NCBI RefSeq assembly: GCF_014779665.1
Contig: NZ_JACXYY010000004.1
Coordinates: forward strand, 124,001 to 188,000
Length of the DNA stretch: 64,000 nucleotides
Origin: Nocardioides hwasunensis
Lineage (GTDB): Bacteria; Actinomycetota; Actinomycetes; Propionibacteriales; Nocardioidaceae
Reading direction: 5' to 3'
Shown here: positions 50,688-61,755 of the stretch, piece by piece
Position numbering within the stretch: position 1 is the stretch's first letter
Layout of the letters: every line of letters starts with the position of its first letter
The notes under the pieces: model-generated
What the model was told of the DNA's origin: nothing
The model's database searches: none
Seen by the model: only the letters and a program-made list of their open reading frames with translations
Translations under genes and position numbers: made by a program

Positions 50688-51475
50688 AGTCCCGTCCCCG
50701 CAAGCAGTGGCTCCCGGCCGTCATGCTCAGCCTGCTCCTCCCCCTCGCGGCCTGCGGGAGCGACGACTCGGGGACGGCGTCGGACGACAGCAGCGCCGGT
50801 GGCGGTGACACCGGCGGCAGCCTGACCGTGCTCGCAGCGGCCTCGCTGACCGACGTGTTCGCCCAGCTCGCGACGCCGTTCGAGGAGGAGCACGGCGCGG
50901 ACGTCTCCGTCTCCTTCGGATCCAGCACCGACCTCGCCGAGCAGGCGGTCGACGGTGCTCCGGGCGACATCCTGGCCACCGCCGACGAGACCTCGATGCA
51001 GATCGCCGAGGACGCCAGTGTCACCGGTGACGTCGAGACCTTCGCGACCAACGTGCTCACCATCGTCGTGCCGAGGGGCAACCCGGCCGGCATCGAGTCG
51101 CTCGACGACCTCGACGGCGCGACCTGGGTGCGCTGCGCCGACGAGGTGCCCTGCGGCAAGGTCGCCCTCGCCGTGCTCGAGGACAACGACATCACCGCCG
51201 AGCCGGCCAGCCTCGAGGAGGACGTGCGCGCCACCCTCGACAAGGTGATCTCCGGCGAGGCGGACGCCGGTCTGGTCTACTCCACCGACGCCGTGGCCGC
51301 GGGCGACGACGTGGAGGCCATCGAGATCCCGGGCGCGGAGGACGAGCTCACCTCCTACTACGTGACGTCGCTGGAGCAGGCCGAGAACGCCGACCTCGCG
51401 GCAGACTGGGTGACGTGGGTGACGTCGGAGGAGGGCCAGAAGATCCTGGCCGACGCAGGTTTCGGCAGCCCGTGA
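50684..51475 (+). CDS. modA: Molybdate-binding lipoprotein ModA
   Basis: A 263-residue periplasmic-type binding protein. The lipoprotein signal ends LPLAACGSDD (lipobox LAAC). The mature part starts LTVLAAASLTDVFAQLATPFEEEHGADVSVSFGSSTDLAEQ, the ModA opening that ligates the oxyanion through Ser/Asn backbone contacts. YSTDAVAAGDD is the second conserved site and VTWVTSEEGQKILADAGF ends the fold. It captures molybdate or tungstate for ModBC. It is coupled to its neighbours by ATGA and GTGA overlaps. Confidence 0.95.
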   Translation: MKSRPRKQWLPAVMLSLLLPLAACGSDDSGTASDDSSAGGGDTGGSLTVLAAASLTDVFAQLATPFEEEHGADVSVSFGSSTDLAEQAVDGAPGDILATADETSMQIAEDASVTGDVETFATNVLTIVVPRGNPAGIESLDDLDGATWVRCADEVPCGKVALAVLEDNDITAEPASLEEDVRATLDKVISGEADAGLVYSTDAVAAGDDVEAIEIPGAEDELTSYYVTSLEQAENADLAADWVTWVTSEEGQKILADAGFGSP

Positions 51476-52278
51476 GGGCTCGCACCACCCGCGACCGGCT
51501 GGGCAGGCCACCCGCGCTGCTGATGGTGCCGGCGGCGCTCGCCACCCTGCTGCTGCTCGTCCCGCTGGTGGCGATGGTCGCGGCCACCAACTGGCAGGCC
51601 CTGCCTGGCCACCTGACCTCGCAGGTGGCGCTCGAGGCGCTGCGCCTGTCGCTCGTCACCTCGACGGTGGCCATCGTGCTCTGCCTGCTGCTCGGACTGC
51701 CGCTGGCGTGGCTGCTGGCCCGCGTCGACTTCCGGGGCCGCGGCGCCCTGCGCGCGCTCGTCACGGTGCCGCTCGTCCTGCCCCCCGTCGTCGCGGGTGT
51801 CGCGCTGCGCAGCGCGTTCGGCCGCACGGGGGTCATCGGCGCGCCGCTGCTCGAGTGGACCGGCTTCGCGTTCCCCTTCACGGCGTACGGCGTCGTGCTG
51901 GCGCACGTCTTCGTCTCCATGCCGTTCGTGGTGATCGCCATCGAGGGAGCGCTCCGCTCGGCCGACCCGAGGTTCGACGAGGCGGCCGCGACGCTCGGCG
52001 CGACCCGCTGGACGACCTTCCGCCGGGTCACCGTGCCGCTCGCGCTGCCCGGCGTCATCGCCGGCACCGTGCTCGGCTGGGCCCGCTCGCTCGGGGAGTT
52101 CGGCGCGACCATCACCTTCAACGGCAACTACCCCGGCCGCACCCAGACGATGCCCACCCTCATCTACGTCGCCCGGCAGTCCGACGCGGACGCCGCTCTG
52201 TCCCTGAGCCTCGTCATGCTCGTGGTCTCCATCGGCGTGCTCGTCGCGCTGCGCGACCACTGGCTCGGTACGCCGTGA
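51472..52278 (+). CDS. modB: Molybdate ABC transporter permease ModB
   Basis: A 268-residue permease with five or six membrane helices, for example LLMVPAALATLLLLVPLVAMV, AIVLCLLLGLPLAWLLA and LVLPPVVAGVALRSAFG. The EAA loop is DEAAATLGATRWTTFRRVTVPLALPGVIAGTVLGWARSLGEFGATI, which matches ModB. GTG 51472 overlaps the modA stop. Confidence 0.95.
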   Translation: MRARTTRDRLGRPPALLMVPAALATLLLLVPLVAMVAATNWQALPGHLTSQVALEALRLSLVTSTVAIVLCLLLGLPLAWLLARVDFRGRGALRALVTVPLVLPPVVAGVALRSAFGRTGVIGAPLLEWTGFAFPFTAYGVVLAHVFVSMPFVVIAIEGALRSADPRFDEAAATLGATRWTTFRRVTVPLALPGVIAGTVLGWARSLGEFGATITFNGNYPGRTQTMPTLIYVARQSDADAALSLSLVMLVVSIGVLVALRDHWLGTP

Positions 52279-53276
52279 GGACGCCGCTGGGCTCCTCGCT
52301 GGTGGCCGACCTCGACGTCGCCGGTCGCGTCCGCGCCGCCTTCACCGCCGCGCCGGGCGAGGTGATGGCCATCATCGGCCCCAACGGCGCCGGCAAGAGC
52401 AGCCTGCTGCACGCCGTCGCCGGCCTGGTCGACGTGACCGGTCACGCGCGGCTCGGCGACACCGACCTGCTCGCGACCCCGGTGCGCGAGCGGCGCGTGG
52501 GGCTGGTCTTCCAGGGGCAGCTGCTGTTCCCCCACCTCTCCGCGGTCGACAACGTCGCCTTCGGGCTGCGCGCCCGCGGCGAGTCGAAGGCGGCCGCCGG
52601 GGCCGTCGCGCGCGAGTGGCTGGAGCGCTTCCGCATCGGTGACCTCGCCGAGCGCCGCCCGCGCGAGCTGTCCGGCGGCCAGGCCCAGCGCGTGGCCATC
52701 GCCCGCGCACTGGCCACCGACCCCGACGTGCTGCTCCTCGACGAGCCCTTCACCGGCCTCGACGTCTCGGTGCAGATGGCGCTGCGCATCGAGCTCGGCC
52801 AGCACCTGCGCGACTTCCCGGGCATCGCGCTGCTCGTCACGCACGACGCCATCGACGCGCTCACGCTCGCCGACCGGGTGCTGGTCCTCGACGAGGGCCA
52901 GGTCGCCCAGGTCGGCCCGCCGGCCGAGGTCGCGGCCGAGCCGCGGACGGCCCACGTGGCCCGCCTCGTCGGGCTCAACCTGGTCGCCGACGGCGACGAC
53001 CTGATGGCGTTCACCCCCGACGCCGTCGTGGTCTCACGCACCGAGCCGGAGGGGTCCACCCGGTTGCGCTGGCACGGCCCGATCGCCACCCTCGCGCCGC
53101 ACGGAGACGCCGTACGACTGCTGGTGCACGCCTCCCCCGACCTGCTCGCCGACGTGACTCCCGCAGCCGCGACCGAGCTCGGCCTGGTGCCGGGCGCCGA
53201 GGTCTGGCTCTCGACCAAGGCGACCGCCGTCAGCCGCTACGGAGCGCGTGCCGGGGCGGGCGGCACCGGCCGCTAG
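52275..53276 (+). CDS. modC: Molybdate ABC transporter ATPase ModC
   Basis: A 333-residue ATPase. Walker A is GPNGAGKSS, the signature [15 protein letters not shown] and Walker [13 protein letters not shown]. Residues about 265-325 form a C-terminal TOBE-like regulatory domain ([26 protein letters not shown]). The N-terminus is shorter than usual: the first strand reads [24 protein letters not shown]. The stop TAG (53274-53276) forms the start of the -10-like hexamer of glpX. Confidence 0.94.
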   Translation: MRTPLGSSLVADLDVAGRVRAAFTAAPGEVMAIIGPNGAGKSSLLHAVAGLVDVTGHARLGDTDLLATPVRERRVGLVFQGQLLFPHLSAVDNVAFGLRARGESKAAAGAVAREWLERFRIGDLAERRPRELSGGQAQRVAIARALATDPDVLLLDEPFTGLDVSVQMALRIELGQHLRDFPGIALLVTHDAIDALTLADRVLVLDEGQVAQVGPPAEVAAEPRTAHVARLVGLNLVADGDDLMAFTPDAVVVSRTEPEGSTRLRWHGPIATLAPHGDAVRLLVHASPDLLADVTPAAATELGLVPGAEVWLSTKATAVSRYGARAGAGGTGR

Positions 53277-53279
53277 CCT
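53274..53279 (+). promoter_or_regulatory. -10-like hexamer for leaderless glpX
   Basis: TAGCCT ends seven bases before the ATG at 53287. Its TAG is also the modC stop codon. Confidence 0.5.
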
Positions 53280-53286
53280 GTGCGCC

Positions 53287-54291
53287 ATGAGCGCCGCCGC
53301 ACCGAAGCCCGACCGCAACCTCGCCCTCGAGCTGGTGCGGGTCACCGAGGCCGCCGCCATGGCTGCCGGCCGCTGGGTGGGTCGCGGCGACAAGAACGAC
53401 GCCGACGGCGTCGCCGTCGAGGCGATGCGCGAGATGATCTCCACGATCGGCATGAGGGGCACCGTCGTCATCGGCGAGGGCGAGAAGGACAACGCGCCGA
53501 TGCTCTTCAACGGCGAGGAGGTCGGCGACGGCACCGGACCCGAGTGCGACGTCGCGGTCGACCCGATCGACGGCACCACCCTGACCGCCAAGGGCATGAA
53601 CAACGCCATCGCCGTGCTGGCCGTCTCGCCGCGCGGCACGATGTACGACCCGAGCGCGGTGTTCTACATGGACAAGCTCGCCACCGGCCCCGAGGCCGCC
53701 GACGTGGTCGACATCCGGCTGCCGGTGAAGGAGAACATCGCGCGGGTGGCCAAGGCCAAGGCGATCTCCATCCACGACGTCACCGTCGTGGTGCTCGACC
53801 GGCCGCGCCACGCCCAGCTCGTGGAGGACATCCGCGAGACCGGGGCCCGCATCAAGTACATCACCGACGGCGACGTGGCCGGCGCGATCATGGCCGCCCG
53901 CCCCGACACCGGCATCGACCTGATGCTCGGCGTCGGCGGCACCCCGGAGGGCATCATCGCCGCCTGCGCGATGAAGTCCATCGGCGGCAAGATCCAGGGC
54001 AAGCTCTGGCCGCAGGACGACGACGAGCGGCAGCGCGCCCTCGACGCGGGTCACAACCTCGACGCCGACTTCGTGCTCGGCACCGACGACCTGGTCACCG
54101 GCGACGACGCCTTCTTCGTGGCCACCGGCATCACCGACGGCGAGCTGATGCGGGGCGTGCGCTACCGAGGCGACGGCGTGACGACGCACTCGCTGGTGAT
54201 GCGCTCGCGCAGCGGGACGGTGCGCTCGATCACCGCCGAGCACCACCTCTCGAAGCTACGCGCTCTCTCCACGATCGACTTCGACAACTGA
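53287..54291 (+). CDS. glpX: Fructose-1,6-bisphosphatase class II
   Basis: A 334-residue GlpX-type phosphatase for gluconeogenesis. Visible motifs: [38 protein letters not shown], the metal site [41 protein letters not shown] and [24 protein letters not shown]. The length is typical. The 3' end overlaps the convergent hydrolase gene by 36 bases. Confidence 0.97.
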   Translation: MSAAAPKPDRNLALELVRVTEAAAMAAGRWVGRGDKNDADGVAVEAMREMISTIGMRGTVVIGEGEKDNAPMLFNGEEVGDGTGPECDVAVDPIDGTTLTAKGMNNAIAVLAVSPRGTMYDPSAVFYMDKLATGPEAADVVDIRLPVKENIARVAKAKAISIHDVTVVVLDRPRHAQLVEDIRETGARIKYITDGDVAGAIMAARPDTGIDLMLGVGGTPEGIIAACAMKSIGGKIQGKLWPQDDDERQRALDAGHNLDADFVLGTDDLVTGDDAFFVATGITDGELMRGVRYRGDGVTTHSLVMRSRSGTVRSITAEHHLSKLRALSTIDFDN

Positions 54292-55080
54292 CGTCGCCGC
54301 CCGCGGGCGGAGGGCGGCCGAGACCGCGGCGAGGACCGCGGGATCGAAGGCCATGCCGACGTGCGAGGAGCGCACCTCCACGGCCGTGGCGACCGGGTCG
54401 ATGCACGCACGCCAGTCGACGATGCCGTCGCGGCGGGAGAAGACAGCGGTGAAGTCGACGTCGTCGGAGAGCGGCGCACGCGCCTGGTCGAGGCTCGCCC
54501 GCGCGCAGAGACCCGCCACGCAGTCCTCCGCCATCAGGTGGCGCATCCCGGCACGGTTGAGCCGGACCAGCAGGTCGACGGTGCGGGCCAGCGAGACGTG
54601 GTGCGCACCCGGTGCCAGCATCGGGCTTCCCATTGTCACGATCCCGGCGACCAGGTCCGGACGCCGCGCGGCCAGACCGCGGGCCAGCATCCCGCCGAGG
54701 CTGTGCCCGACGATCCGCACCCGCGAGCCGCGCCGCAGCGAGATCTCCTCGAGGCGCTCCTCGAGCTGCCCGGAGGCGGCCACCGTGCAGCCCACGTTGG
54801 CCCGGATGTCCGCTCGGTAGGTGCGGAAGCCCTCGCGCCTGAGCGCGCGGCTCATCGGGGCCAGTGACGAGTCACCGGCGGCGAAGCCCGGGACCAGCAG
54901 CACCGGCTCGCTGAACCGGGGCGCGTGGGAGGCGTAGGGCGTACGACGGCGGGCACCGAGCGCGTGGACGGCGTAGCGACCGGCCTCCGAGACGACGCGG
55001 CCCTCGCGCAGCACGCCGACCACCGAGGGCTGCGAGAAGCCCTCGGGCGTCAGGAACGTCGCCACTGTGCGCTGCGTCAC
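54256..55080 (-). CDS. Alpha/beta-hydrolase (lipase-like)
   Basis: A 274-residue alpha/beta-hydrolase with [19 protein letters not shown] (oxyanion-side loop), nucleophile elbow GHSLGG (about 124-129), Asp in [14 protein letters not shown] and His in [10 protein letters not shown]. It resembles small actinobacterial lipase/esterase-like proteins. No signal peptide is seen. GTG 55080 is the first start in frame; later starts are possible. It overlaps glpX tail to tail. Confidence 0.85.
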   Translation of the reverse strand: MTQRTVATFLTPEGFSQPSVVGVLREGRVVSEAGRYAVHALGARRRTPYASHAPRFSEPVLLVPGFAAGDSSLAPMSRALRREGFRTYRADIRANVGCTVAASGQLEERLEEISLRRGSRVRIVGHSLGGMLARGLAARRPDLVAGIVTMGSPMLAPGAHHVSLARTVDLLVRLNRAGMRHLMAEDCVAGLCARASLDQARAPLSDDVDFTAVFSRRDGIVDWRACIDPVATAVEVRSSHVGMAFDPAVLAAVSAALRPRAATSVVEVDRGESA

Positions 55081-55170
55081 AACGACCGAACCTAGCCCGA
55101 AGGCCCCTGCGAACGGGGGATGTCAGTCACTTTGCGTTGTTTTGGGGATGACGTCGTGTTCACTGGGGCC

Positions 55171-56091
55171 ATGTCGTCGTCACGCCGCCCCACCGAGGCG
55201 CCCGTCGTCTCCGAGGAGCTGTTCGCGCCCGTGGGCGGTGAGGTCGAGCTGTGCTACCAGACCTTCGGCGACCCCGACGGAGACCCTCTGCTGCTGGTGA
55301 TGGGGCTCGGCGGCCCGATGACCTGGTGGGACGCCGACCTCTGCCGGATGCTGGCCGGGGCAGGGTTCCACGTCGTGCGCTACGACAACCGTGACTCGGG
55401 TCGCTCGACGCGCATCCAGGCGCGGGTGACCCGCGGCCAGATCGTCCGCGCGTTCGGCGGGCGCCGCGCCACCGCGCCGTACTCGATGAGCGACCTGGCC
55501 GGCGACGCCGTGGCCCTGATGGACCACCTCGGCTGGGAGTCCGCGCACGTCGCGGGGATCTCGATGGGCGGCATGATCGTCCAGACGGTCGCCGTCGAGC
55601 ACCCGAGCCGGGTGCGCTCGCTGACCAGCATCATGTCCACGACCGGGCGTCGGACGGTCGGCTGGCAGGACCCGCGGATCATCCCGGCGCTCCTCGCCCC
55701 GCGCAAGCCGGGCCGGGAGTCCTACGTCGAGACCAGCGTGGCGTTCTGGAACGTCATCGGCTCGATCGCCTGGCCGACGCCGCCCGAGCGGCTGGTCGAG
55801 CGCGCGGGCGAGACCTTCGACCGGGGCTACAGCGCCAACGGGATGATGCGCCAGATGCTGGCGATCCTGACCCAGCCGGACCGCACTCCGCGCCTGCGCC
55901 GCCTGCAGGTCCCCTCGCTCGTCATCCACGGCACCGCCGACAAGATGGTGCACGTCAGCGGTGGCCGCTCGACCGCCGCCGCGATCCCCGGCGCGGAGCT
56001 GGTGACGGTCGACGGGATGGGCCACGACCTGCCGTCCGCGCTGTTCGACGACTTCGTGGCCGCCATCAGGCGCACCGCCGACCGGGCCTGA
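55171..56091 (+). CDS. Alpha/beta-hydrolase
   Basis: A 306-residue hydrolase. Motifs: LLLVMGLGGPMTWWD (oxyanion region), VRYDNRDSGRST, nucleophile elbow GISMGG, the acid strand LVIHGTADKMV and His in DGMGHDLP. This resembles esterases and aclacinomycin-methylesterase-like (RdmC) hydrolases common in actinobacteria. A start at ATG 55171 is preferred; ATG 55120 in the same frame would add 17 residues of unusual composition. The gene lies between two oppositely oriented genes. Confidence 0.87.
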   Translation: MSSSRRPTEAPVVSEELFAPVGGEVELCYQTFGDPDGDPLLLVMGLGGPMTWWDADLCRMLAGAGFHVVRYDNRDSGRSTRIQARVTRGQIVRAFGGRRATAPYSMSDLAGDAVALMDHLGWESAHVAGISMGGMIVQTVAVEHPSRVRSLTSIMSTTGRRTVGWQDPRIIPALLAPRKPGRESYVETSVAFWNVIGSIAWPTPPERLVERAGETFDRGYSANGMMRQMLAILTQPDRTPRLRRLQVPSLVIHGTADKMVHVSGGRSTAAAIPGAELVTVDGMGHDLPSALFDDFVAAIRRTADRA

Positions 56092-56105
56092 GCCCGACAA
56101 GCGGG

Positions 56106-57224
56106 TCAGAGGCGCCGAGCCCCGGGCTCGGCGGTGGCCGTGAAGAGCGTCGGCTCGGGGTGCCCGGCCTCGGCGGCAGCACGGCGTACGCCCTCGCGCG
56201 CGGCGTCGACATCTGCGTCGGGCACCAACGCGATCACGCAGCCGCCGAAGCCACCGCCGGTCATCCGGGCGCCGAGCGCACCGGCCCCCACGAACGCCTC
56301 GACCGCGCTGTCCACCTCCGGCACGGTGATCCGGAAGTCGTCGCGCATCGAGGCGTGGGAGTCGGTGAGCAGCGGCCCGAGGTCCTCGAGTCGCCCGGCG
56401 CTCAGCACCTCGACCGCGGAGACCACCCGGTCGTCCTCGGTGACGACATGACGGACGTAGCGCCGGAGCTCCTCGTCCTCGAGGCGCGCCAGGGCGGCCT
56501 CGAGGTCGGCCCCGGCGACGTCGCGCAGTGCGGGCACCCCGAGCCGTCGCGCGGCCTCCTCGCAGCCGGCGCGGCGCGCGGCGTACTCGCCGTCCGCGTG
56601 GCGGTGCGGGGCGTTGGTGTCGGCGACGAGCAGGCTCAGCCCCGACGCGGCGGGATCGAAGGGCACCGAGCGCGACGTCAGGTCGCGCATGTCGCAGAAC
56701 AGCGCGTGCCCGGCCTCGCCGCGCAGGCTGGCGAGCTGGTCCATCCCGCCGGTCGGGGCACCGACCGCGTCGTTCTCCACCCGACGGCTCAGGTCGAGCA
56801 GTCCGGCGGCCCCGAGATCCAGGCCGAGGTGCTCGTCGAGCGCGCAGACCACCGAGCACACCAGCGCCGCCGACGACGAGAGCCCTGCCCCCGTGGGGAC
56901 GTCGGAGTCGAGGTCGATCCGCAGGGGCGGCACGTCGACGCCGTCGTCGTGGAGCAGCCACAGGGCCCCGAGGGCGTACGTCGCCCACCCGGGCACCTCG
57001 TCGCGACCGGACATCCCCGAGGGCGTCACGCGGACCTCGGCACCCGGCTGCTGGGCCGAGCCGACCGACCATCCCGAGGCGGGCGCGGACACCGTCGTCG
57101 TGCACCCCATCGCCAGCGCCATCGGCAGCACGAAGCCGTCGTTGTAGTCGGTGTGCTCGCCGATCAGGTTGATGCGTCCGGGCGCAAACCAGCGACTCAC
57201 GAGGGGGTCATCTCGGTGGCTCAT
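56106..57224 (-). CDS. galK: Galactokinase
   Basis: A 372-residue GHMP kinase. The galactokinase signature GRINLIGEHTDYNDGFVLPMA lies near residue 16. The ATP loop is VPTGAGLSSSAAL, GMDQLASLRGE carries a conserved Asp, and the third motif is ARMTGGGFGGCVIAL. It phosphorylates galactose in the Leloir pathway. The ATG at 57224 precedes MSHRDDPLVSRWFAPG; GTG 57200 (VSRWFAPG) is an alternative. It is divergent from the sugar importer operon with 78 bases between, so shared control is possible. Confidence 0.95.
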   Translation of the reverse strand: MSHRDDPLVSRWFAPGRINLIGEHTDYNDGFVLPMALAMGCTTTVSAPASGWSVGSAQQPGAEVRVTPSGMSGRDEVPGWATYALGALWLLHDDGVDVPPLRIDLDSDVPTGAGLSSSAALVCSVVCALDEHLGLDLGAAGLLDLSRRVENDAVGAPTGGMDQLASLRGEAGHALFCDMRDLTSRSVPFDPAASGLSLLVADTNAPHRHADGEYAARRAGCEEAARRLGVPALRDVAGADLEAALARLEDEELRRYVRHVVTEDDRVVSAVEVLSAGRLEDLGPLLTDSHASMRDDFRITVPEVDSAVEAFVGAGALGARMTGGGFGGCVIALVPDADVDAAREGVRRAAAEAGHPEPTLFTATAEPGARRL

Positions 57225-57302
57225 TCCTAAGGCGGGGGTCGGTTGCCAAACCCTAGCCGTTGCCGATAGACCAGTGATCGACGTCATACATAGGAGGGGC
57301 GC

Positions 57303-58640
57303 ATGACATCACGATCGACCCGACCACGCGGTCGCCCAGGGGGAAGGCGGATCGCCGGTTCGGTGGCCGCTCTCGCCCTTGCAGGAAGCCTGTTGTCCGC
57401 CTGCGGTGGAGGCGACGACACACCGACGCTCAACTGGTACGTGAACCCCGACGGGGTCGACACCTTCCGCACGTACGCCGAGGAGTGCAGCACCGACCAG
57501 TACGACATCGCGGTCCAGCTGTTGCCGGCCAGCGCCACCGACCAGCGCACCCAGCTCGCGCGACGACTGGCGGCCGGCGACTCCTCCACCGACCTGATGA
57601 ACCTCGACCCGGTCTTCGTGGCCGAGTTCGCCAACGCCGGGTGGCTGCAGAAGGTGGCCGACGACGTCGCCTCCGACATCACCGACGGCGGCGACTACCT
57701 CGAGGGTGCCGCCGACACGGTCACGTGGGACGACGGCGTCTACGCGCTCCCGCTGTGGGCCAACACCCAGGTCCTCTGGTACCGCAAGTCGCTGGCCGAG
57801 GCCGCCGGCCTCGACATGAGCCAGCCGGTGACCTGGGACCAGGTCATCGACGCGGCCGACAAGGAGGGCGGCACGGTCGGCGTGCAGGCCAACAAGTACG
57901 AGGCCTACGTCGTGTGGATCAACGCCCTGATGCAGGGCGCCGGCGGTGACATCGTCAGCGACACCGAGGCGGGTCGAGACGCCAAGGTCGACCTGGACAG
58001 CCAGGCCGGCAAGGACGCGGCCGCGGTCATCCAGAAGCTCGCGGACAGCAATGCCAAGCAGCCCGACTTCACCGTCTCCAACGAGGGCACCAGCCTCGGG
58101 CAGATGTTCCCGGCCAGCGGCCCCGGTGAGTTCATGGTCAACTGGACCTTCGTCTACGCCAACTACAAGGGCCTGGTCGGCAAGCCGGGCGGCCCGGCCG
58201 ACGAGCAGGAGTTCGAGGACCTCGGGTGGGCGCGCTACCCGCAGACCGTCGCGGGCGAGGAGTCCAAGCCCCCGATCGGTGGCATCGACATCGGGGTCGG
58301 CGCCTACTCCGAGCACCCCGACTGGGCGATGGAGGCGGCGCAGTGCATCACCTCCACCGAGGCGCAGGTCGACCTGGCGGTCAACGACGGGCTGATGCCG
58401 TCGACCAACTCGGCCTACGAGAAGGTCGCCGCCACCGGTGACTTCCCCGAGGACCTCCTCGAGCTCTACCGCACCAGCGTCGACGAGGGCGGGGCGCGGC
58501 CCAAGAGCCCGTTCTACAGCCAGATCTCCAGCGCCGTGCAGTCGGTCTGGCACTCCCCGACCTCGGTGAACCCGGACTCGACCCCGCAGAAGTCGGCCGA
58601 GTTCCTCAGCCAGGTCCTGGCAGGAAAGAGGCTCCTGTGA
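57303..58640 (+). CDS. lpqY: Sugar ABC transporter binding lipoprotein, LpqY-like
   Basis: A 445-residue binding protein. The Arg-rich signal TSRSTRPRGRPGGRR precedes the hydrophobic core and lipobox LLSACGG. The mature part LNWYVNPDGVDTFRTYAEECS, then QRTQLARRLAAGDSSTDLMNLDPVFVAEFANAGWL, LPLWANTQVLWYRKSL, NKYEAYVVWINALMQGAGG and PPIGGIDIGVGAYSEHP follow the trehalose receptor LpqY of mycobacteria closely by eye. AGGAGG lies upstream of the ATG. Trehalose is therefore the best guess; the neighbouring galK leaves a galactoside possible. Confidence 0.85.
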   Translation: MTSRSTRPRGRPGGRRIAGSVAALALAGSLLSACGGGDDTPTLNWYVNPDGVDTFRTYAEECSTDQYDIAVQLLPASATDQRTQLARRLAAGDSSTDLMNLDPVFVAEFANAGWLQKVADDVASDITDGGDYLEGAADTVTWDDGVYALPLWANTQVLWYRKSLAEAAGLDMSQPVTWDQVIDAADKEGGTVGVQANKYEAYVVWINALMQGAGGDIVSDTEAGRDAKVDLDSQAGKDAAAVIQKLADSNAKQPDFTVSNEGTSLGQMFPASGPGEFMVNWTFVYANYKGLVGKPGGPADEQEFEDLGWARYPQTVAGEESKPPIGGIDIGVGAYSEHPDWAMEAAQCITSTEAQVDLAVNDGLMPSTNSAYEKVAATGDFPEDLLELYRTSVDEGGARPKSPFYSQISSAVQSVWHSPTSVNPDSTPQKSAEFLSQVLAGKRLL

Positions 58641-59575
58641 CTGCGACGACCGTCGCCCCGGACGTCAAGCGGGGCAAGCGCGCGGACGTGAGCGACCGTT
58701 CGCGGGCCGAGAACAGCCTCGGCATCAGGCTGGTGGCCCCGGCCATCTTCCTGATGCTGCTGGTGACCGCGTTCCCGATGCTGCGGGCGCTCTACCTCAG
58801 CCTGTTCAACTACTCGCTCACCGCGCCCGACGAGCGCAAGTTCATCGGTCTGTCCAACTACGTCACCGCGCTGACCGACAGCCTGTTCTGGCGCGACACC
58901 GCCAACACCGTGCTGATCATGGTGGTCACGGTCGCGATCGAGCTGGTCATCGGCTTCATCTTCGCGATGGTGATGCACCGGGTGATCTTCGCCCGCGGCG
59001 TCATCCGGACCTCGATCCTGATCCCCTACGGCATCATCACCGTCGTCTCCGGCTTCGCCTGGCAGTTCGCGTTCAGCAACTCCAACGGCTTCGTCAACGG
59101 CTGGCTGCCCTTCATCGGCGACGACTTCAACTGGTTCGGCCAGTACAGCAGCGGCATCATCGCGATCATGGTCTCCGAGATCTGGAAGACCACGCCGTTC
59201 ATGTCCCTGCTGCTCCTCGCCGGTCTGGCACAGGTCTCGGAGGACATGCTCGAGGCCGCGAAGGTCGACGGTGCCACCTGGTGGCAGCGGCTGTGGAAGG
59301 TGATCCTGCCCAACATGCGCTCGGCGATCATGGTCGCGGTGCTCTTCCGCGCCCTCGACGCCTACCGCATCTTCGACAACATCTTCGTGATGACGGCCGG
59401 TGCCCAGGGCACCGAGTCGGTCTCGTTCCTCACCTACCGACAAGTCATCGAGCAGTTCCAGCTCGGGATCGGGTCGGCGCTCTCGGTGCTGCTGTTCCTC
59501 TCGGTGCTGCTGATCGCCTTCTTGATCGTGAAGATCTTCCGCGTCGACCTGGCCGCCGCACGGCAGGAGGGCTGA
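58637..59575 (+). CDS. sugA: Sugar ABC transporter permease, SugA-like
   Basis: A 312-residue MalF-type permease with six membrane helices after a 30-residue charged N-terminus. The first helix is LVAPAIFLMLLVTAFPMLRALYLSLFNY. The EAA loop reads EDMLEAAKVDGATWWQRLWKVILPNMRSAIMVAVLFRALDAYRIFDNIFVMT, typical of SugA. GTG 58637 overlaps the binding-protein stop (GTGA). Confidence 0.88.
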   Translation: MTATTVAPDVKRGKRADVSDRSRAENSLGIRLVAPAIFLMLLVTAFPMLRALYLSLFNYSLTAPDERKFIGLSNYVTALTDSLFWRDTANTVLIMVVTVAIELVIGFIFAMVMHRVIFARGVIRTSILIPYGIITVVSGFAWQFAFSNSNGFVNGWLPFIGDDFNWFGQYSSGIIAIMVSEIWKTTPFMSLLLLAGLAQVSEDMLEAAKVDGATWWQRLWKVILPNMRSAIMVAVLFRALDAYRIFDNIFVMTAGAQGTESVSFLTYRQVIEQFQLGIGSALSVLLFLSVLLIAFLIVKIFRVDLAAARQEG

Positions 59576-59576
59576 G

Positions 59577-60416
59577 ATGAGCACCAAGAACCGCATCGGC
59601 GTCGTGATCGGCGCCATCCTCATCCTGCTGTGGTGCCTGCTGCCCGTGGCGTGGATCGTGTCGCTGTCGTTCAAGAGCCAGGAGGCCATCACCAACGGCA
59701 GCCCGGGCTTCCTCCCGTCCTCGGGCGGCGGCGCGGGCTGGCAGAACTACGCCGACGTGCTCGCCGACGAGCAGTTCCGCCGGGCGATCTTCAACTCCAT
59801 CGGGATCTCGCTGATCGCGACGGGACTGTCGGTCATCATCGCCACCCTGGCGGCGTACGCCATCGCGCGGCTGGAGTTCGCGGGGAAGAGGTTCGTGCTC
59901 ACGCTCGCCCTCGTCATCGCGATGTTCCCGGTCGTGTCGCTGGTCGGGCCGCTGTTCGACATGTGGCGCACCTTCGGCATCTACGACACCTGGCCGGGCC
60001 TGATCATCCCCTACATGTCCTTCACGCTGCCGCTCGCGATCTGGACCCTGTCCGCCTTCTTCCGCGAGATCCCGTGGGAGATGGAGCAGGCCGCCCAGGT
60101 CGACGGCGCCACGTCGTGGCAGGCCTTCCGCAAGGTGATCGTCCCGCTCGCCGCACCCGGCGTGTTCACCGCGGCGATCCTGACGTTCTTCTTCGCGTGG
60201 AACGACTTCGTCTTCGGCATCTCGCTGACGTCGACGGAGAACGCCAGACCGATCCCGGCGGCCCTGTCGTTCTTCGTGGGGTCCGACCCGTTCAACCGGC
60301 CGGCGTCGCTGCTGGCCGCTGGAGCCGTCGTCTCGACGATTCCGATCATCGTCATTGTCCTGCTGTTCCAGCGCAAGATCGTCGCCGGCCTCACCTCCGG
60401 CGCAGTGAAGGGGTGA
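59577..60416 (+). CDS. sugB: Sugar ABC transporter permease, SugB-like
   Basis: A 279-residue MalG-type permease with six helices. The start GVVIGAILILLWCLLPVAWIVSLSFK is followed by LPLAIWTLSAFFREIPWEMEQAAQVDGATSWQAFRKVIVPLAAPGVFTAAILTFFFAWNDFVFG, the conserved EAA loop. The ATG is one base after the SugA-like stop, with GGAGG in the end of the upstream gene. Confidence 0.88.
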   Translation: MSTKNRIGVVIGAILILLWCLLPVAWIVSLSFKSQEAITNGSPGFLPSSGGGAGWQNYADVLADEQFRRAIFNSIGISLIATGLSVIIATLAAYAIARLEFAGKRFVLTLALVIAMFPVVSLVGPLFDMWRTFGIYDTWPGLIIPYMSFTLPLAIWTLSAFFREIPWEMEQAAQVDGATSWQAFRKVIVPLAAPGVFTAAILTFFFAWNDFVFGISLTSTENARPIPAALSFFVGSDPFNRPASLLAAGAVVSTIPIIVIVLLFQRKIVAGLTSGAVKG

Positions 60417-60423
60417 TCAGCTC

Positions 60424-61662
<1,239 letters not shown>

Positions 61663-61698
61663 CCACCACCTGTCCGGCCCCGCAGGTCGGCGCGGAAC

Positions 61699-61735
61699 CA
61701 CGAGGCCCCGGGAGCGATGCTTCCGGGGCCTCGTG
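61699..61735. terminator. Strong hairpin between convergent sugC and DUF1707 genes
   Basis: CACGAGGCCCCGG (61699-61711) pairs perfectly with CCGGGGCCTCGTG (61723-61735) around 11 bases. It lies 36 bases past sugC and 20 bases from the end of the opposite gene, so it probably terminates both. Confidence 0.8.
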
Positions 61736-61755
61736 CCGCAGGTGCCTCGAGGAGC

